DNA from: CAWFGS01 sp963815535
GTDB lineage: Bacteria > Pseudomonadota > Alphaproteobacteria > Sphingomonadales > Sphingomonadaceae
Assembly (NCBI GenBank): GCA_963815535.1
Contig: CAWFGS010000006.1
Span: 186,001 to 250,000 of the forward strand
Reading direction: 5' to 3'
DNA length: 64,000 nucleotides
The notes below the pieces were generated by a model that worked only from the letters and a program-made list of their open reading frames with translations, made no database searches and had not been told where the DNA came from. Positions 60,733 to 64,000 of this stretch are shown one piece after another. The position numbers were made by a program, and so were the translations under genes. The first letter of the stretch is position 1, and every line of letters starts with the position of its first letter.

Positions 60733-61872
60733 ATGCCACTATACCACGACGACGATCAGGCCATGCTGGCCGACAGCGCCAAGCAGTTCATGGCCGAAGA
60801 AGGCAGCATCAAGAAACAGCTGCGCCACTGGCGGGACCGCGATTGCAAGGATGGGTTCGGCCACGAATTGTGGGAACAGTTCGGCGAAATGGGCTTCACC
60901 GGCATTCTGGTATCGGAAGAGGATGGCGGGCTGGGCCTCGGCAATGTCGAGGCGGGCATCGTGCTCGAGGAAATCGGCCGCAATTTGACGCCGTCGCCGT
61001 TCCTGACCAGCTCGGTGCTGGCCGCGACCGCGCTGAAACATGGCGGCGACAATGTGCGCGAGCGCTATCTGCCCGGCCTGATCGAAGGCAAGAGCGTGTT
61101 CGCCGTCGCTATCGACGAGGGCGCGAAGCACCGCCCCGAACGTATCGCTGCGAAGGCGGAAAAATCGGGCAACGGCTTCAAGCTTACCGGCAAGAAGGAT
61201 TTCGTCGTCCACGGGGCGAGCGCGGACATGCTGATCGTGGCGGCGCGCACTTCGGGTTCCGATGACGATGCGGACGGCATTACCTTGTTCGCCGTGCCGA
61301 AAGACGCCGCCAATCTGTCGCAGGAAGCGGTGCGGCTGGTCGACAGCTCGATGGCGACGCACGCGAAATTCGACGGGATCGAGCTGGATGGCGACGCGGT
61401 CATCGGCGAAGTCGACAATGGCCGCGAAGTGTTGAACGCGATGCTGAATGCCGGCCGCGTCGGCGCGGCGGCGGAAGGCGCGGGCGTTGCCGGCGGGGCG
61501 ATGGATATGACCATCGATTACCTGAAACAGCGCAAACAGTTCGGCAAGCTGATCGGCGAATTCCAGGCTTTGCAACACCGCGCCGCGCATCTCTATTCCG
61601 AAGTCGAGATCGCCCGCGCGGTGACGATCAAGGCGCAGCAGTTGCTCGACGGCGGCAGCGAACAGGCGGACATCATGGCCAGCGTCGCCAAGGCGAAAGT
61701 CGCGCAGGCCGCAGGTCTCGCCGTGCGCGAAGGGGTGCAGATGCATGGCGGCATCGGCATGACCGACGAATACGACATCGGCCTGTACATGAAACGCGAC
61801 CGGGCGCTGAACGAGTTCCTCGGCGACGCATATTACCACGCCGGCCGCGTCGCGCAATTGAGCGGATATTGA
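60733..61872 (+). CDS. Acyl-CoA dehydrogenase lacking the usual catalytic Glu motif
   Basis: A 379-aa acyl-CoA dehydrogenase, intact. It has MPLYHDDDQAMLADSAKQFM, GFTGILVSEEDGGLGLGNVE, EIGRNLTPSPFLTSSVLAAT, GKKDFVVHGASADMLIVAAR and VQMHGGIGMTDEYDIGLYMK. In the catalytic region the usual EGT/EGG is replaced by RALNEFLGDAYYHAGRVAQ, so no Glu is obvious at the typical site. Such half-proteins pair with a catalytic partner in alpha2beta2 acyl-CoA dehydrogenases of actinobacterial steroid catabolism. The ATG at 60733 is used. Confidence 0.88.
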   Translation: MPLYHDDDQAMLADSAKQFMAEEGSIKKQLRHWRDRDCKDGFGHELWEQFGEMGFTGILVSEEDGGLGLGNVEAGIVLEEIGRNLTPSPFLTSSVLAATALKHGGDNVRERYLPGLIEGKSVFAVAIDEGAKHRPERIAAKAEKSGNGFKLTGKKDFVVHGASADMLIVAARTSGSDDDADGITLFAVPKDAANLSQEAVRLVDSSMATHAKFDGIELDGDAVIGEVDNGREVLNAMLNAGRVGAAAEGAGVAGGAMDMTIDYLKQRKQFGKLIGEFQALQHRAAHLYSEVEIARAVTIKAQQLLDGGSEQADIMASVAKAKVAQAAGLAVREGVQMHGGIGMTDEYDIGLYMKRDRALNEFLGDAYYHAGRVAQLSGY

Positions 61873-61886
61873 GGGAACCACGAACC

Positions 61887-62696
61887 ATGATGAAACTCAC
61901 CGACCTGTTTGGCCTCGAAGGCAAGATCGCACTGGTAACCGGCGGCAGCCGCGGCATCGGCAAGATGATCGTGGAAGGCCTGCTGGAAGCGGGCTGCGCC
62001 AAGATCTACATCGTCGCGCGCAAGAAGGAACAGGTGGACGCCACCGCCGCCGAACTGGGCGACAAGGTGATCGGCATGGTCGGCGACCTGTCGCAGATGG
62101 ACGGCATCCAGCAACTGGCGGACGACCTTTCGGCGCAGGAAGACAAGCTCGACCTGCTGGTCAACAATGCGGGCGCCGCATGGGGCGAACCGTTCGAGAA
62201 ATTCACCGAGGCCGGCTGGGACCGGACGATGGATCTGAACGTGAAAACTCCGTTCTTCCTGACCCAGAAACTGCTGCCGCTGCTGAAAGCGGCGGGCACG
62301 AAGGACCGCCCGGCCAAGGTGCTGATGATCGCCAGCATCGACGGGATGAAGAGCAATCCATGGCCGACCTACCCCTATCAGGCGTCCAAGGCCGGGCTGA
62401 TCCATCTGACGCGCCGGATGGCGGCGGAGCTGATCGGGCACAACATCGTCGTCAACGGCATCGGCCCCGGCGCCTTCCCCAGCGACATGAACCGCGCCGC
62501 GCGGGACAATAAGGACATGGTCGAAAAGGGCATTCCATCCCGCCGCGTCGGCGTGACCGAGGACATGGCGGCCGGCGCGATCTACCTCCTCAGCCGAGCT
62601 GGAGATTACGTGGTCGGCACCACGATCCCGATCGACGGCGGCGTGGTGAACGCCAATATCGGCGCCGGCAATTTCGTCGATCCATCGGGCGACTGA
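61887..62696 (+). CDS. Short-chain dehydrogenase/reductase
   Basis: A 269-aa SDR. The nucleotide loop is IALVTGGSRGIGKMIVEG, then NNAGAAWGEPFEKFTEAGWD. The active site comprises Ser in VLMIASIDGM and Tyr-Lys in YPYQASKAGLIHLTRR, and the end is VVGTTIPIDGGVVNANIG. The subgroup resembles SDRs acting with acyl-CoA pathways (3-hydroxyacyl or sterol-like). Start ATG at 61887, 15 bases after the ACAD stop; GAGGGAA precedes it. A terminator follows. Confidence 0.92.
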   Translation: MMKLTDLFGLEGKIALVTGGSRGIGKMIVEGLLEAGCAKIYIVARKKEQVDATAAELGDKVIGMVGDLSQMDGIQQLADDLSAQEDKLDLLVNNAGAAWGEPFEKFTEAGWDRTMDLNVKTPFFLTQKLLPLLKAAGTKDRPAKVLMIASIDGMKSNPWPTYPYQASKAGLIHLTRRMAAELIGHNIVVNGIGPGAFPSDMNRAARDNKDMVEKGIPSRRVGVTEDMAAGAIYLLSRAGDYVVGTTIPIDGGVVNANIGAGNFVDPSGD

Positions 62697-62780
62697 AGCG
62701 GGAGTTGCACGCAACGCAAGTTGATGAAAGCCATCCGGGCGACTCATTCCAAAACGATCCGTAGAGATCGCCAGAACCAC

Positions 62781-62809
62781 AAAAGCCCCGCACGATAGCG
62801 GGGCTTTTT
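62781..62809 (+). terminator. Rho-independent terminator after the SDR
   Basis: AAAAGCCCCGC-ACGATA-GCGGGGCTTTTT: an 11-bp near-perfect stem with a T5 tail, 85 bases after the SDR stop. Confidence 0.92.
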
Positions 62810-63086
62810 ATGGAGCATATTCGCTTGTGAAAGAACGGCTTGGCTATGGCAGGCAAAGCGCGTGTAGGAAAACGGTTTGTCCGCTGTTGGGTGGGAAGCA
62901 GTCGTTCAACTATGATCCGGCAAATGACTGGTTCTGGGCCGATTGCTGACTGTCCGCTCTTGGTCTACCAGCGTCACGAAGCAGACATTCCGCTCCCGAC
63001 CCACATGCTGACACTAATGCTAAGCCGCTAGTTAGCATGATAAGGCGTCATTGATGTTCTACGAACGTTTGCTGTAACGATGGCTG
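62810..63086. other. Non-coding intergenic stretch with short sequence echoes
   Basis: With the terminator, the gap 62697-63086 is about 390 bases without a convincing gene. It has similar short strings: TGTCCGCTGTTGGGTGGGAAG near 62879 is echoed by CTGTCCGCTCTTGG near 62950 and by GACATTCCGCTCCCGACCCA near 62984. A 63-codon reading frame (62840-63031) has no recognisable domain. Base composition falls from here to the window end. Confidence 0.45.
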
Positions 63087-64000
63087 ATGCTGCCGCTATT
63101 TTTCCTAGTTCAAAACGCCCTGCTGATTCTAGCATTGGCGTGGTTGGCTTGCACGAAATCGTCGAACCGCTTTGAGCTGATTGTTCGCGCAGTCGCAGCT
63201 TGGGTTTTGTTCATAGGCACATTGACAGCCGGTATTTGGTATTATCCGCCCAACTCAGGCAAGTTGATCTACGGCCTGCTGTTTGTGGGCGCGACCGCCT
63301 TGCATATTTATCGGTCGGATCAGTCTGGCACCGCAAAACTACTCCGACTGAACCACATTCCGACTCTGCTTTGTGTTTCCCTTGGAGGCATATTGATTTG
63401 GCAAGGATTGAGCGGACGACTTGCCCCGGCTGATGACTCAATTACCTTGGCACCGCCGATGAAAAGAGGCGATGGTGTTTGCGTCATGTCTGGCGGTGCT
63501 TCTTTGGCATTGAACCTGCACTACCTGCTCGCCCTTTCGCCTAAGGGCCGCTATGAAAAGCACTCGATAGATTTCACGCGTCACGACAATAGTGGTGTGA
63601 GAACGAAGTTGCGATGGTTCTCAGACCCTCAACCACGTAACATAGAAGAGTATCTGGTCTACGATCAACCCGTTTTTGCCCCGTGCTCTGGTTCAGTCGT
63701 CTCGATAGAGAACGACGAAGAAGATCATCCGGCGGGCGACCGCTTCCGCGACACATCTGGCAGCAATCATGTAACCCTCCTCTGCGATAGCAATCATGTT
63801 GTTTTGGCTCATTTGAAAAAGGGGTCAGTGTTGGTCAAACGGGGCCAGATTATAAGTGTAGGCAGTCGGGTAGGCTTAGTTGGAAATTCTGGAAACACCG
63901 AGGAGCCACATCTGCATATCAACGCACAATCTATCGTTTCACCCGAAGATACTAACGCAAATCCTGAGCCTGTAGTGATGCTCTTTAGCGGAGAGTATCT
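63087..64000 (+). CDS. M23-type peptidase with N-terminal membrane spans (3'-truncated by window end)
   Basis: An open frame of 304 codons runs off the window. The N-terminal ~110 residues contain about four hydrophobic stretches (PLFFLVQNALLILALAWLAC, VAAWVLFIGTLTAGIWYYPP, IYGLLFVGATALHIY, TLLCVSLGGILIWQG). The C-terminal part is an M23/LytM-like fold: DQPVFAPCSGSVVSIENDEE, HVVLAHLKKGSVLVKRGQII and VGLVGNSGNTEEPHLHINAQ with the HxH zinc motif. M23 enzymes cut peptidoglycan or secreted peptides. Codons such as CTA, ATA and AGA and the lower G+C differ from the neighbours, and no frameshift is seen. Start ATG at 63087 follows a TAA in frame at 63075. Confidence 0.78.
   Translation, partial: MLPLFFLVQNALLILALAWLACTKSSNRFELIVRAVAAWVLFIGTLTAGIWYYPPNSGKLIYGLLFVGATALHIYRSDQSGTAKLLRLNHIPTLLCVSLGGILIWQGLSGRLAPADDSITLAPPMKRGDGVCVMSGGASLALNLHYLLALSPKGRYEKHSIDFTRHDNSGVRTKLRWFSDPQPRNIEEYLVYDQPVFAPCSGSVVSIENDEEDHPAGDRFRDTSGSNHVTLLCDSNHVVLAHLKKGSVLVKRGQIISVGSRVGLVGNSGNTEEPHLHINAQSIVSPEDTNANPEPVVMLFSGEY

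Noticed and set aside
60739..61881. 380-codon minus-strand frame over the second paired ACAD
   Set aside because: Antisense shadow of an intact dehydrogenase.
62840..63031. 63-codon frame in the gap after the SDR terminator
   Set aside because: No domain, no clear ribosome-binding site, and it covers repeated short strings.

Overview
The window looks like a chromosomal segment of a high-G+C alphaproteobacterium, most likely a sphingomonad of the Erythrobacteraceae type. The indications are a methionine synthase encoded as two genes, a split P-protein (gcvPA/gcvPB), a crtY-crtI-crtB carotenoid operon, several autotransporter or lipoprotein envelope genes, and many acyl-CoA dehydrogenases. No phage, plasmid, insertion sequence or CRISPR array was recognised. 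Family-level assignment is inference from gene content only.

Layout: (1) 1-5.3 kb, one-carbon and methionine genes: metF (5'-truncated by the window edge), the homocysteine-methyltransferase half of methionine synthase, a GNAT acetyltransferase, and the folate/cobalamin/AdoMet half of methionine synthase. (2) 5.35-10.2 kb, a tandem glycine riboswitch followed by gcvT-gcvH-gcvPA-gcvPB. (3) 10.1-18.4 kb, minus strand, a valine-degradation operon (mmsA, lipoprotein, acyl-CoA dehydrogenase, hydroxyisobutyryl-CoA hydrolase, enoyl-CoA hydratase, mmsB) with a nucleotidyltransferase and a flippase at its end. (4) 18.5-27.4 kb: tRNA-Gly(CCC), a META-domain lipoprotein, a large trypsin-like autotransporter, a PhoX-like protein, a GDT1-like membrane protein, dinB and an MFS exporter. 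(5) 27.4-33.8 kb, minus strand: a biotin-dependent acyl-CoA carboxylase alpha subunit, and crtY-crtI-LOG-crtB joined by overlapping stop/start codons. (6) 33.9-40.1 kb: S9 peptidase, amidohydrolase, DUF885 putative metallopeptidase and a membrane protein. (7) 40.1-42.2 kb: TPP riboswitch and thiC. (8) 42.2-51.3 kb: many small accessory and stress-type genes (DUF427 twice, fasciclin, PEBP, SWIB, DUF2945, DoxX, DUF3253), an M19 dipeptidase and dapD. (9) 51.4-53.9 kb: a subtilisin-like autotransporter. (10) 53.9-62.7 kb: a divergent acyl-CoA catabolic region. On the minus strand are a GPH-type transporter, an ACAD10/11-like dehydrogenase, a zinc alcohol dehydrogenase and an ACAD10/11-type kinase. 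On the plus strand are two paired acyl-CoA dehydrogenases and an SDR. (11) 62.8-64 kb: a lower-G+C end segment with an incomplete M23 peptidase gene.

A dominant technical feature is the number of single-base frameshifts in otherwise well-conserved genes. They are dense in 4.6-9.6, 36.5-42.0 and 51.6-60.2 kb and sparse or absent in long stretches between. Many lie at homopolymers or short GC repeats, and essential genes such as dapD are hit, so most are probably sequencing or assembly errors rather than gene decay. Those genes are annotated as single coding regions, with approximate shift positions given.

I found no convincing previously undescribed system. The most useful biological leads are the split ACAD10/11-like kinase/dehydrogenase pair with transporter and alcohol dehydrogenase (a possible 4-hydroxyacyl-CoA pathway), the paired acyl-CoA dehydrogenases of which one lacks the usual catalytic Glu motif, the LOG-family gene inside the carotenoid operon, and the atypical GDT1-like membrane protein.
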